Assembly: GCA_025363755.1 (NCBI GenBank)
Contig: JANYLQ010000037.1
Coordinates: 1 to 64,000 of the forward strand
Length of the DNA: 64,000 nt
DNA from: Hyphomicrobiales bacterium
Lineage (GTDB): Bacteria; Pseudomonadota; Alphaproteobacteria; Rhizobiales; Aestuariivirgaceae
Direction: 5' to 3'
Below, one piece after another: positions 19,659-29,043 of the stretch (position 1 is its first letter; each line of letters starts with the position of its first letter). The notes under the pieces were generated by a model. It did not search any database and was not told where the DNA came from. It was given only the letters and a program-made list of their open reading frames with translations. Position numbers and translations under genes: made by a program.

Positions 19659-20456
19659 TTGCAACAGGTAAGTGCTACTACCGCCAGACCAAACCGTAAG
19701 CTTATGCCCTTGAGGGTGAGCAAGGTTAAGCATAACCGCAAAGATGAAGTGACCAACAAGCAGTTTGCAACCGCTGAAGTTCCACCACTTCGCGTCGTTC
19801 AGCCAAACGAAGCTATTATCAGCCCGCGAATACTGCAAGCTTTGAAAGAAGATTCAGATGCCTCGGAATCACTGTCCGACATTCGCGGATTATTAATTGG
19901 CCCTATCACGCGCCTGCACGAGGCGAGAATTGAAGAATTGCTTTCAATATTTGAAGAGGCCGATCGCAGCAACCGACAGGCTGTTAAGAACTTGAACGCG
20001 CGTGCTGATAGTCTTATTGCGTTATGCGAAAACAATCAGCTCAGCATTACGCAGACAAACGAAACCTTACGGGCAACAGCTACTCAACAAAATACGGATC
20101 TTGTAAGTGCGATACAAGATATCAATGATGCGCTGAAAGATATGTTTCAGAGGGTTGAATCTAATTTTCAACAGCATTCTAATGCATTAAATGATCGTGT
20201 TTCAAGTCTTGCAGCACGGACGGCTGAAGACCATCAGACTTTGCTGACATATTTCACAAAACGTGTTGATGAGCTTGAAATTGCAACCACTGCGAATGAT
20301 GAACGAAATCTTTTAAAGTTGGAAAATAAATTGGCGAAGTATGCGGCTGATATGAAAGTCGAACGAACCAATGATTTGGAAAGTATATCAGAAGGTTTCG
20401 CCGATTTTTCAGATCGCATATTGGGACTGCGTGTTAGCAGATCTACGCCTGGCTGA
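19659..20456 (+). CDS. Hypothetical coiled-coil-rich protein
   Basis: Long ORF with heptad-like polar/hydrophobic pattern; no recognised family. Confidence 0.5.
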   Translation: MQQVSATTARPNRKLMPLRVSKVKHNRKDEVTNKQFATAEVPPLRVVQPNEAIISPRILQALKEDSDASESLSDIRGLLIGPITRLHEARIEELLSIFEEADRSNRQAVKNLNARADSLIALCENNQLSITQTNETLRATATQQNTDLVSAIQDINDALKDMFQRVESNFQQHSNALNDRVSSLAARTAEDHQTLLTYFTKRVDELEIATTANDERNLLKLENKLAKYAADMKVERTNDLESISEGFADFSDRILGLRVSRSTPG

Positions 20457-20764
20457 CCTGCTACGTTTTGACGGACGTCGCATTTAAAATTTAATTTAAA
20501 GACCATAACCTTTGATTGACGGTGGGCAAAAATGCTTGGCCTTTGGGGGCTAAGAATATCCGTCAGTCTACAGATCAATTAATGAAACATCATTTTTTTG
20601 GGAGACTGATCGATGAAGCTACTGCACATAAATTATTCACAATTCATCGATTCTAGATCAATGCGCCAGACCCGCAATCACATCATTGGAAGAACTGAAA
20701 AAGCGACCGCTCCAAAAATTAGTTCGGTCTTCTTGAGCAGGCGAAGCTTTAGCTCCAAAATTAA

Positions 20765-21175
20765 TTGGCAGACCGAGTTACTCAAATTGGAGGACGCGTC
20801 TTGACCCCTGCAGCAATTCTATTTTGCACGACCCTTGTTACAGCAGTTCCACATGGTTCAATCGCGCAACATAACTGTCGTTATTTGGAACCACCTTTCA
20901 CTGGAAGCCGGACGACTGCTCTGGATAGGCCAGTTGAGAAAGAAATGATTGCAGATGTTGCTTTGCCGATTGCACAGGCTGCCGCGCCAATTTCAAAACC
21001 AGTTGTGAAAGTTGCAAAACTTTACAAGCAAAAGATGAGGCGGAGGGTTGCACACATCACGACCTTTCGCCGATACGGTAAGATCGTGGTTTCACCAACC
21101 GCCAGCGAAATTTCAAACAAAAAAGAGCGTCCTTCGTTTTGGGAAGAAATAAAGCGCTTTGACCTGTTCAAGTAA
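20765..21175 (+). CDS. Hypothetical protein with possible N-terminal hydrophobic segment; true start uncertain (TTG 20802 possible)
   Basis: LTPAAILFCTTLVTAVPHGSIAQ signal-like segment, basic C-terminus. Confidence 0.4.
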   Translation: MADRVTQIGGRVLTPAAILFCTTLVTAVPHGSIAQHNCRYLEPPFTGSRTTALDRPVEKEMIADVALPIAQAAAPISKPVVKVAKLYKQKMRRRVAHITTFRRYGKIVVSPTASEISNKKERPSFWEEIKRFDLFK

Positions 21176-21319
21176 GATAGGTTTTTAAGCAAGGTCCGTC
21201 ATTCGATACTTTTTACGTGTTGAAGATCGGGCAACGATGCCATAGGGCCTGAATGATGTTAGGCATAGTTAATCGCGTCGCAGTTGCCCGCAATGCATCC
21301 AGCGTCTAAGGTGTAGTAC

Positions 21320-22138
21320 ATGTCCCAACACTCAATTCAAAAACGCGTCACCGCCCCTGATATTCGTGCAAGAAAAGGCGGCGAGCCAATTGTTTCGCTC
21401 ACCTCTTATCATGCCCACACAGCGGCGATTGCAGATAAATATGTTGATTTTCTGCTGGTAGGTGATTCACTGGGAATGGTGATGCATGGGTTCGAAACAA
21501 CGCTGCCTGTTCCACTTGAGTTGATGATTATGCATGGGCGCGCGGTCACACGCGGTGCCAAGCACGCGCTTGTCGTCGTGGATATGCCGTTTGGTTCTTA
21601 TGAAGAGAGTCCGGCCCAGGCGTTTCGCAATGCCGCACGTGTGATTAAAGAAACCGAATGTGGCGCCATTAAACTTGAAGGCGGGGCGCGCATGGCCGAG
21701 ACGATCAAGTTTTTAACTGAACGCGGAATTCCAGTGATGGCGCATATTGGTTTGACGCCGCAATCGATCAACGTGCTGGGTGGATTTAAAGCGCAGGGCC
21801 GCGAACGGGCAGGCTGGCCTATTATTGAAGAAGATGCACGCGCTGTAACCGAAGCAGGTGCTTTTGCCGTGGTGCTCGAAGCTGTGGCGGAACCACTGGC
21901 GGCGAAGATTACCAAAGCGATTTCAATTCCAACCATCGGCATTGGAGCTTCAGCTTCTTGCGATGGGCAGATTTTGGTGATGGAAGATATGTTGGGGCTT
22001 TCGCCCAAGGTGGCGCGGTTCGTCAAAGAATTTGGCAAGGTCGGTATCGCCATTGAAGGGGCGATCAAAACTTATGCCGAAGATGTGCGTTCGCGCGCAT
22101 TTCCGGGCGCCGAGAATGTTTATGAAGTGAAGGATTAA
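21320..22138 (+). CDS. panB: 3-methyl-2-oxobutanoate hydroxymethyltransferase
   Basis: [78 protein letters not shown]. Confidence 0.97.
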   Translation: MSQHSIQKRVTAPDIRARKGGEPIVSLTSYHAHTAAIADKYVDFLLVGDSLGMVMHGFETTLPVPLELMIMHGRAVTRGAKHALVVVDMPFGSYEESPAQAFRNAARVIKETECGAIKLEGGARMAETIKFLTERGIPVMAHIGLTPQSINVLGGFKAQGRERAGWPIIEEDARAVTEAGAFAVVLEAVAEPLAAKITKAISIPTIGIGASASCDGQILVMEDMLGLSPKVARFVKEFGKVGIAIEGAIKTYAEDVRSRAFPGAENVYEVKD

Positions 22139-22182
22139 CTCCGACTCTTTTTTGACATAGATTCCATTCAACATTGCAGATC

Positions 22183-23562
22183 ATGAAATTGAATCGTCGC
22201 GATGTGATTGCTGGTGCAATGGCTTTGGGCTTGCCGCGCTTTGCTGTGGCGCAAGTGGTTGGCGAAGTGATTTTAACCGCTGAAAAATCTGCAATGCCAA
22301 TTTTGGGGCGAGGCGGAGTTAAAACTCCGGTTTGGCGGTTTATGAAAGATCAGCCTATTGCAGTTTTGCGCGCCAAGCAGGGCCAAGAGTTCAAGGGTCG
22401 GATTATCAATCATCTCGACCAAGATATTTGGTTGCATTGGTTTGGGGTGCGCGGTGCTTCAACGCAAATGACACTGAATGTGTTGCCCGGGGACGCAAAT
22501 GCTGTAGCGTTTGCTTTTACGCCGCCTGATGCTGGCACGTTTTGGTTTGGGCCGATGACGCGTGCTTCTCAACAGCGAGACATGGGGCTTTATGGGATGT
22601 TGATTGTGGAAGAGGCAACTCCAGTGGTGCCCGCCTTCAATGATGTTCCCATGATTTTTGACGATTGGATGGTTGATGACAAAGGGCGTCCGAGCGGTAA
22701 GTTTGGCGATTTGGAAATGGCCATTGGGGATGGCAGGCTGGGTGATTGGTTCACAGTTAACAACGCTTTCAAATCAAAAATTAAAGTCACACTCGACAAA
22801 CCGCTGCGCTTGCGTCTGCTTAACGCGGCCAACGCGCGCACCATGAATATCATATTTAAAGGTACAGCCCCTCAAGTCATGGCTTTGGATGGGCAGGCTG
22901 TCACACTTAAGGCGATTGACGAAAATGGCTTGAAAATGGCACCTGGGCAGCGTGCAGATTTGTTGTTGACAGAAATGTCGCCCGAGGTAGCAATTGCTCT
23001 TGATGTTTTAGATGATGTGACAGACGTTGTATTCTTACAAGTCAGCGGCGTGAACATTTCCGATCAAGTGGCCAGCAGTTTCAAACTTCCCGACAATCCT
23101 ATTGCGGTGCTGGGTGATCTGACGACCGCGCGGCGTATCCCAATCGAGATCGAAGGTGGGGCCAAGGGTGGTTTGCAATCGGCAAAAGTGGGTGATGCGA
23201 CGCTGGATATGCGTGGGCTTTTGGAAAAAGGTCTAGCTTGGGCGTTTAACGGCATTGCGGGTGTAGGCGGGCCACCGCTTTTTGAAGCCAAGAACGGCGA
23301 GACGCTGATTTTAGAGTTTTCGAATAAGACAAGCTTTCCACAGCCCCTTCATATCCATGGTCATGTGTGGAAGTTAATTGAGAGTGATGGGCAAATTGTT
23401 GGTGATCAAGGTTGGATGGATACAGTGGTGGTGCCTGGTCTTTCATCCGCGAAATTGGCTTTCATCGCTGATAATCCGGGGCTTTGGGTTTTGCAGAGTT
23501 TAATAGCTGAGCGGGTGGATGCTGGGTTAATTGGTGCTTTCTCGGTTTTGCCGCCCACTTGA
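22183..23562 (+). CDS. Multicopper oxidase-fold protein, Tat-type signal, with most Cu ligand motifs missing (FtsP/SufI-like architecture)
   Basis: MKLNRRDVIAGAMALGLPRFAVAQ; LHWFGVRGA in place of HWHG, GTFWFGPM in place of GTYWYHSH, QPLHIHGH, DNPGLWVLQSLIAERVDAGLIGAFSV in place of the HCHxxxH region. Confidence 0.8.
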   Translation: MKLNRRDVIAGAMALGLPRFAVAQVVGEVILTAEKSAMPILGRGGVKTPVWRFMKDQPIAVLRAKQGQEFKGRIINHLDQDIWLHWFGVRGASTQMTLNVLPGDANAVAFAFTPPDAGTFWFGPMTRASQQRDMGLYGMLIVEEATPVVPAFNDVPMIFDDWMVDDKGRPSGKFGDLEMAIGDGRLGDWFTVNNAFKSKIKVTLDKPLRLRLLNAANARTMNIIFKGTAPQVMALDGQAVTLKAIDENGLKMAPGQRADLLLTEMSPEVAIALDVLDDVTDVVFLQVSGVNISDQVASSFKLPDNPIAVLGDLTTARRIPIEIEGGAKGGLQSAKVGDATLDMRGLLEKGLAWAFNGIAGVGGPPLFEAKNGETLILEFSNKTSFPQPLHIHGHVWKLIESDGQIVGDQGWMDTVVVPGLSSAKLAFIADNPGLWVLQSLIAERVDAGLIGAFSVLPPT

Positions 23563-23627
23563 ATTGCCTTGATTTGGCCCTCTGGCTGCTTTACGTCCCA
23601 ATTCACAAATTACGGAGCGCAGCTTAA

Positions 23628-24290
23628 GTGTCTAATACTGACGAGTCGATATTCCGCGAGGTGGACGAGGAAGTTCGCCAAGACGAATACAAAAAAATCT
23701 GGGATCGTTATGGCAGGTATTTTACGACCGCTGGCGTTTTGCTGATTGTTGCTGTGGCGGCGTTTCAAGGCTGGCGCTATTATCAGGTGAAGCAAGCCGA
23801 GGATGCCGGTGCGGTTTATTTTGCGGCATTGAAGAAAGCTGCTGACGGTAAAACGGATGATGCATTATCGGCATTGGCAGCGGTTAATCATGCGGGCTTT
23901 GGCCAGTTGGCGGCTTTACAGAGTGCTGCTTTGCTTGCCAAGAAGGGCGACACGGAAAAAGCAGTTGCAGCTTATGATGCATTTGCGGCCAAAGCGGATA
24001 GCGATCCGGCACTGGCTGACATGGCGCGCATCAAGGCTGGTTATTTGTTAGTTGATAGTTCAACGCCCGATCAGTTGCTGACCCGGCTTGGAAAGTTTGA
24101 CAAGGATGGTGCCGTTTGGCGGCAAGAGGCCCGCGAGATTTTTGGCTTGAGTGCTTGGCGCGTGAAAGATTATACAATGGCTGATCGTTATATGCAGGCA
24201 GTTTATAATGATGCCGAAGCCACGCCCTCAATGAAGCAACGTGCGCAGATCATGATTCAATTGATTGCGCCAAATTTGGTGAAGAAGTGA
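23628..24290 (+). CDS. YfgM/TPR-like (DUF2133-type) membrane-anchored protein
   Basis: FREVDEEVRQDEYKKIWDRYGRYFTTAGVLLIVAVAAFQGWRYYQ; position directly upstream of der. Confidence 0.8.
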   Translation: MSNTDESIFREVDEEVRQDEYKKIWDRYGRYFTTAGVLLIVAVAAFQGWRYYQVKQAEDAGAVYFAALKKAADGKTDDALSALAAVNHAGFGQLAALQSAALLAKKGDTEKAVAAYDAFAAKADSDPALADMARIKAGYLLVDSSTPDQLLTRLGKFDKDGAVWRQEAREIFGLSAWRVKDYTMADRYMQAVYNDAEATPSMKQRAQIMIQLIAPNLVKK

Positions 24291-24547
24291 AGCATTTCAT
24301 TCTGATCATGTGCTTAGCATTGGCGCTTTCCGGTTGTTCGACTTTGAAAAAAGTGACAGGCCAAAGCAACGATACCGTTTTGCCGGGACAGCGCGAAGAG
24401 ATTATTCCGGACGATCAGAAGACGGCGAGAGATCCAATCGTAGCGGGGCAGGGCCAAGCTTCTGCGGATGTGCCAACTGATCAGCCTGTTGTTCCGTGCA
24501 ATCCTAAAAAACAACTTTGCCCGCCTGATTCAAAGACTTTACAATGA
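24287..24547 (+). CDS. Small lipoprotein
   Basis: MKHFILIMCLALALSGCST lipobox; ATGA coupling with both neighbours. Confidence 0.65.
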   Translation: MKHFILIMCLALALSGCSTLKKVTGQSNDTVLPGQREEIIPDDQKTARDPIVAGQGQASADVPTDQPVVPCNPKKQLCPPDSKTLQ

Positions 24548-25938
24548 CGGTCACGATAGCCATTCTCGGGCGCCCTAATGTTGGCAAATCTACGCTGTTC
24601 AATCGTCTTGTCGGTCAGAAGATCGCACTGGTCGATGATCAACCTGGCGTCACGCGTGACCGCCGCGAAGGTTTGGGGCGGCTTGGTGATTTGGAATTTC
24701 GTGTGTTTGATACAGCGGGCCTCGATGACGCCAAGAAGGGCACACTTGAAGCGCGCATGAGTTTGCAGGCCGAAGAGGCCGCACGACTTTCCGATCATAT
24801 TTTCTTTGTGATTGATGCCAGAGCTGGTGTAACGCCGATTGATGAGCAGTTTGCGGAGCGCATTCGCAAACTGGGTAAGCCTGTCACTGTGCTTGCCAAC
24901 AAGGCCGAAATATTGCGCATCGCGCAAGGCGTGGGTGAGGCTTATTCATTGGGCTTTGGCCAACCGCTGCCAATCTCTGGCGAACATGGCGAAGGAATGG
25001 AGCATATTTATGATGTGATCCGGCCTTATATCGATGCTGACGAAGAGGCGAGCAAAGCTGCCGCTGATGAAGACGAAGAATTTGTGCCTGCCGAATATGA
25101 CCCAGAATATGAAGGGCCAGACCGGCCTGAGCGGCGCTTGCGGCTGGCTATTATCGGCCAACCCAATGCGGGCAAGTCGACACTCGTAAATACCCTGCTC
25201 GGTGAAGACCGGATGCTCACCGGGCCAGAAGCTGGCATTACCCGCGATGCGATTTCCAGTGATTGGAAATGGGGCACGCGCGAAATCAAGCTTTGGGATA
25301 CAGCTGGTATTCGCCGCAAAGGCAAAGTGAAAGAGAAGCTGGAGAAGCTTTCTGTCACCGATGCAATGCGCGCCATTCGTTATGCTGATTGCGTTGTGGT
25401 TCTGGTTGATGCGTCGATGAGCATTGAGAAGCAAGATTTGACGCTGTGCGATCTGGTGGCCCGTGAAGGCCGCGCTATTGTTCTGGTCTTAAGCAAATGG
25501 GATTTGGTTGAAGATAAATTGGCCGCCATGAAGAAGGTCGATGACATTATCGAAAACATATTGCCTGACATTAAGGGCTTTCCGATTATCACGCTGTCAG
25601 CCAAGCAAGGCCGCGGCGTTGATAAGATGATGAATGCGGTCATCGAGATGGACCGCAAATGGAACATTCGCGTTTCAACATCGAAGATTAATCGTTGGAT
25701 TACGGCTGCCGTGCAGAAAAACGCACCCCCGGCGCCATCAGGACGCCGCATCAAAATTCGTTACGCCACGCAAGCCAGCGCAAGGCCGCCAACATTTGCT
25801 GTGTTTGGTAATCAGCTGGATAAGTTGCCGCAAACTTATGTGCGTTATTTGATGAACGGCCTGCGCAAAGACTTCGGCCTCGAAGGCGTGCCCATCCGGT
25901 TCTCGCTGCGCGGCGGCAAGAACCCTTATGATAAATAA
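24544..25938 (+). CDS. der: Ribosome biogenesis GTPase Der (tandem G domains)
   Basis: GRPNVGKSTLFNRLVG and GQPNAGKSTLVNTLLG; DTAG motifs; C-terminal KH-like TYVRYLMNGLRKDFGLEGVPIRFSLRGGKNPY. Confidence 0.97.
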   Translation: MTVTIAILGRPNVGKSTLFNRLVGQKIALVDDQPGVTRDRREGLGRLGDLEFRVFDTAGLDDAKKGTLEARMSLQAEEAARLSDHIFFVIDARAGVTPIDEQFAERIRKLGKPVTVLANKAEILRIAQGVGEAYSLGFGQPLPISGEHGEGMEHIYDVIRPYIDADEEASKAAADEDEEFVPAEYDPEYEGPDRPERRLRLAIIGQPNAGKSTLVNTLLGEDRMLTGPEAGITRDAISSDWKWGTREIKLWDTAGIRRKGKVKEKLEKLSVTDAMRAIRYADCVVVLVDASMSIEKQDLTLCDLVAREGRAIVLVLSKWDLVEDKLAAMKKVDDIIENILPDIKGFPIITLSAKQGRGVDKMMNAVIEMDRKWNIRVSTSKINRWITAAVQKNAPPAPSGRRIKIRYATQASARPPTFAVFGNQLDKLPQTYVRYLMNGLRKDFGLEGVPIRFSLRGGKNPYDK

Positions 25939-25968
25939 AACGTCTTCTACCGCTTTGCGGTGGGGGAC

Positions 25969-26718
25969 TCAGAGCACCTGTTTAAATAACCCGCTGGCCG
26001 CATATTTATAAACGGCGCCATTGTCACTGAAGCTCTCAAGACACATCGGCACAATCTGCGCGGCCACGTCTTCTGCCGATGGAATGCTCATTGGGTCTTC
26101 ACCTGGCATAGCGGTGGCTCGCATCTTTGTGCGCGTGGGGCCGGGGCTGAAACAGTTGGTGCGCACAGAAGTCGTTTCCATTTCGGCAGCATAGGTTTTC
26201 ACCATCGCCTCGAGTGCCGCTTTAGAAATTGAATAGGTGCCCCAATAGGGAAAACATTTTTGAGCAAGGCCCGATGTCACAAAGATTGCTCGGCCGTGCG
26301 GAGCCAATCGCAGCAGGGGATCCATTGAGCGGATCAAACGATAGTTCGCCGTCACGTTGACAGCCATCACATCATCCCATGATTTGGGTTCAATATGGGG
26401 CATGGGTGTGAGTTTGCCCAGAAGACCGGCATTGCCGATCAAGATATCAAGCTTTTTCCAACGCTCGAAAATGGCCGCCCCCAGGCGATCAATCGCAGGG
26501 TAATCCACAATGTCCATCGGCACTAAAGTTGCAGATGAACCCACAGCTTTGATTTCATCATCAAGCTCTTCAAGCCCGCCTTGGGTACGAGCGGTGGCAA
26601 TGATGTGTGCGCCTTGTTTGGCCAGTGCTAACGCAGCGGCGCGGCCAAGGCCACGCGAAGCACCCGTGACGAGGGCGGTTTTACCTAAAAGAAGTTGTGT
26701 CATGGAATTGATATCCAA
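25969..26718 (-). CDS. SDR-family oxidoreductase
   Basis: TGASRGLGRAAALALAKQG, NAG, YWGTYSISKAALEAM. Confidence 0.9.
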   Translation of the reverse strand: MDINSMTQLLLGKTALVTGASRGLGRAAALALAKQGAHIIATARTQGGLEELDDEIKAVGSSATLVPMDIVDYPAIDRLGAAIFERWKKLDILIGNAGLLGKLTPMPHIEPKSWDDVMAVNVTANYRLIRSMDPLLRLAPHGRAIFVTSGLAQKCFPYWGTYSISKAALEAMVKTYAAEMETTSVRTNCFSPGPTRTKMRATAMPGEDPMSIPSAEDVAAQIVPMCLESFSDNGAVYKYAASGLFKQVL

Positions 26719-26727
26719 ATAAAATTA

Positions 26728-26801
26728 CCGTCATGCCCGCGAAGGCGGGCATCTGCGTTTGAGGCCACAAAACAGAGATTCCCGCTTTCGCGGGAATGAC
26801 G
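26728..26801. repeat. REP-like inverted palindrome pair (CCGTCATGCCCGCGAAGGCGGGCAT ... ATTCCCGCTTTCGCGGGAATGACG)
   Basis: Two palindromes in opposite orientation with conserved outer CGTCAT/ATGACG; same family at 47097, 49707 and 40011/40373. Confidence 0.85.
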
Positions 26802-26834
26802 TTTGAAAAAATAAAATCAAAGGAGACAAAAACT

Positions 26835-28289
26835 TTAGCCCGCTTCAGCCAAAAGTGAAAGCTGTTGCTTGGCACTCTCTCCGATCAAATCTGTCAGGTG
26901 CGTGGGGTAATCACCCGTAAAGCAATGATCGGTGAATTGTGGCTGAACATTATCGCGGCCTTCATAGCCAGCAGCCTTATAAATGCCGTCCACAGAAACA
27001 AAAGCCAGTGAATCCACGCCAATAAATTTGCGCATTTCTTCCAGCGAGTGGCTGGCGGCCAACAGAGATTTTTGTTCAGGCGTATCAATGCCGTAATAGT
27101 CTGGAAACTTTATCGGCGGCGAAGCAATCCGCATGTGCACTTCTTTGGCACCCGCCTCATACATCATCTTCACAATCTTGATTGATGTGGTGCCGCGCAC
27201 AATTGAGTCGTCCACCAACACAACTCGCTTGCCCGCGATTACGGCGCGATTGGCGTTGTGTTTTAACTTCACGCCCAGTGAGCGGATGTGTTGCGTTGGC
27301 TCGATAAAAGTGCGGCCTACATAGTGATTGCGGATGATGCCCAGTTCAAAGGGAATGCCAAGAGCTTGTGCATAACCCAATGCAGCGGGAACACCAGAAT
27401 CTGGAATGGGCACAACTACATCAGCATTGGCGGGCGCTTCTAAAGCCAGCTGTGTGCCAGTGTTTTTGCGCACATTATAAACTGACCTGCCGCCGAGAAT
27501 TGAATCGGGCCTTGAAAAATAAATATATTCAAAAATGCAGGGGCGTGGTTTTTGACGCGGAAATGGATGCAGAGATTCAATACCATTTTCCGAAACCACA
27601 ATCACTTCACCGTTTTCAACTTCACGCACAAATTTTGCGCCGATGATGTCGAGGGCAACAGTTTCAGAACACAGAATATAGGCACCGTTCAGTTCGCCCA
27701 GCATGAGTGGACGAATGCCCAATGGATCGCGCGCGCCGATCAGCTTTTTGTTGGTCAACGAAACCAGCGCATATGCGCCTTCAAGGCTGCGCAATGCATC
27801 GATGTAACGTTCGATCATGCGGTTCTTTTTCGAACGTGCCACAAGATGGAGGATGGCTTCAGTGTCTGAAGTGGAATGATAAATTGCACCCGATGCAATC
27901 AACTCGCGTCGCAGAGTGAGGCCATTGGTGAGATTGCCGTTGTGGGCCACCGCTATGCCACCCACTGCGAGTTCGGCAAAGAGCGGTTGCACATTGCGCA
28001 AAATTGTTTCGCCGGTTGTTGAATAGCGCACATGGCCCATGGCCTGTGTGCCCTTCAGGCGGCTGATGATTTTATCGGATGAGAAATGATCGCCCACCAA
28101 TCCCATGCGGCGTTCGGTGTGGAAGCGTTCGCCGTCATAGCTTACAATGCCCGCTGCCTCTTGGCCGCGATGCTGCAGCGCGTGGAGGCCAAGTGCTGTT
28201 AACGCTGCTGCATCAGGATGGCCAAATATGCCAAACACACCGCATTCTTCGCGCAGCGTATCGCCATCAAGATCCTGGTCATCAATCAT
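26835..28289 (-). CDS. purF: Amidophosphoribosyltransferase
   Basis: ECGVFGIFGHPDAA, VVPIPDSGVPAALGYAQ, VVLVDDSIVRGTTS. Confidence 0.97.
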   Translation of the reverse strand: MIDDQDLDGDTLREECGVFGIFGHPDAAALTALGLHALQHRGQEAAGIVSYDGERFHTERRMGLVGDHFSSDKIISRLKGTQAMGHVRYSTTGETILRNVQPLFAELAVGGIAVAHNGNLTNGLTLRRELIASGAIYHSTSDTEAILHLVARSKKNRMIERYIDALRSLEGAYALVSLTNKKLIGARDPLGIRPLMLGELNGAYILCSETVALDIIGAKFVREVENGEVIVVSENGIESLHPFPRQKPRPCIFEYIYFSRPDSILGGRSVYNVRKNTGTQLALEAPANADVVVPIPDSGVPAALGYAQALGIPFELGIIRNHYVGRTFIEPTQHIRSLGVKLKHNANRAVIAGKRVVLVDDSIVRGTTSIKIVKMMYEAGAKEVHMRIASPPIKFPDYYGIDTPEQKSLLAASHSLEEMRKFIGVDSLAFVSVDGIYKAAGYEGRDNVQPQFTDHCFTGDYPTHLTDLIGESAKQQLSLLAEAG

Positions 28290-28969
28290 TGGGTTTTGGT
28301 TCCCTCTTGGCCAAAGGCAGGTTGATCGGTTTTGCCATCTGTGGCTTTGCCTTCAATCAGGTTATCAAGCCCCTTGGCTTGGCCTGCGGTGACAGTTGTT
28401 CCAGAATCGGCGGGGGCTTCAACGGTTTTTGTAATTGAACCCTGCGGGTTGCTGATTTGTGTGGTCTTTGACAATGTGTCGGCAATATCGGCTGGCACAA
28501 AGCCCAAAAGCACATTCCCAACTTGCGCGATGATTGGCAGTGATTGTGCCTTCCTGACCCAATCTTCTTGGCGGTCGCTCGGTGTCAACCAGCCGTAAAA
28601 TAAGTAAGCGATGGCAACGAGCACCAAGCCGCGCGCCAGACCGTAGAGGAAACCCAGCGTGCGATCAAACGCGCCAACACGGCTATCAACCACGCGATCT
28701 GAAATTTTAACACCAATGACTGAGACGATGACCATCACGATCACAAAAACAATAAGACCTACGGCGATTGTGGCGATGATCGGCTTTCCCGCATAGGGCA
28801 TCGCCAGATCGAGCAGCTTTTGCTGCTTGATGGCAAAATATGCTGCAATACCTGCAACACCCCAAGCCACGAGCGACAGGACTTCGCGGGTAAAGCCGCG
28901 CGCCAAGGCCAAGATGCCAGAGATGAACATGATGCCAAAGAGGACGAAATCAAGGATTTGAAAGGACAT
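28286..28969 (-). CDS. cvpA: CvpA family protein
   Basis: ILDFVLFGIMFISGILALARGFTREVLSLVAWGVAGIAAYF; GAFDRTLGFLYGLARGLVLVAIAY. Confidence 0.93.
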   Translation of the reverse strand: MSFQILDFVLFGIMFISGILALARGFTREVLSLVAWGVAGIAAYFAIKQQKLLDLAMPYAGKPIIATIAVGLIVFVIVMVIVSVIGVKISDRVVDSRVGAFDRTLGFLYGLARGLVLVAIAYLFYGWLTPSDRQEDWVRKAQSLPIIAQVGNVLLGFVPADIADTLSKTTQISNPQGSITKTVEAPADSGTTVTAGQAKGLDNLIEGKATDGKTDQPAFGQEGTKTQ

Positions 28970-29043
28970 GAATCTGTTCCGGTTGGATAAGCCATCTATA
29001 TATGAAACTCTTGATCAAGGTTCTAGGCTATTCTTTGCCTAAT

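Noticed and set aside
26681-26875. 64-aa minus-strand ORF containing VIPAKAGIS...MPAFAGMT
   Set aside because: Conceptual translation of the REP-like repeat; the PAFAGMT-type string is a repeat artefact.
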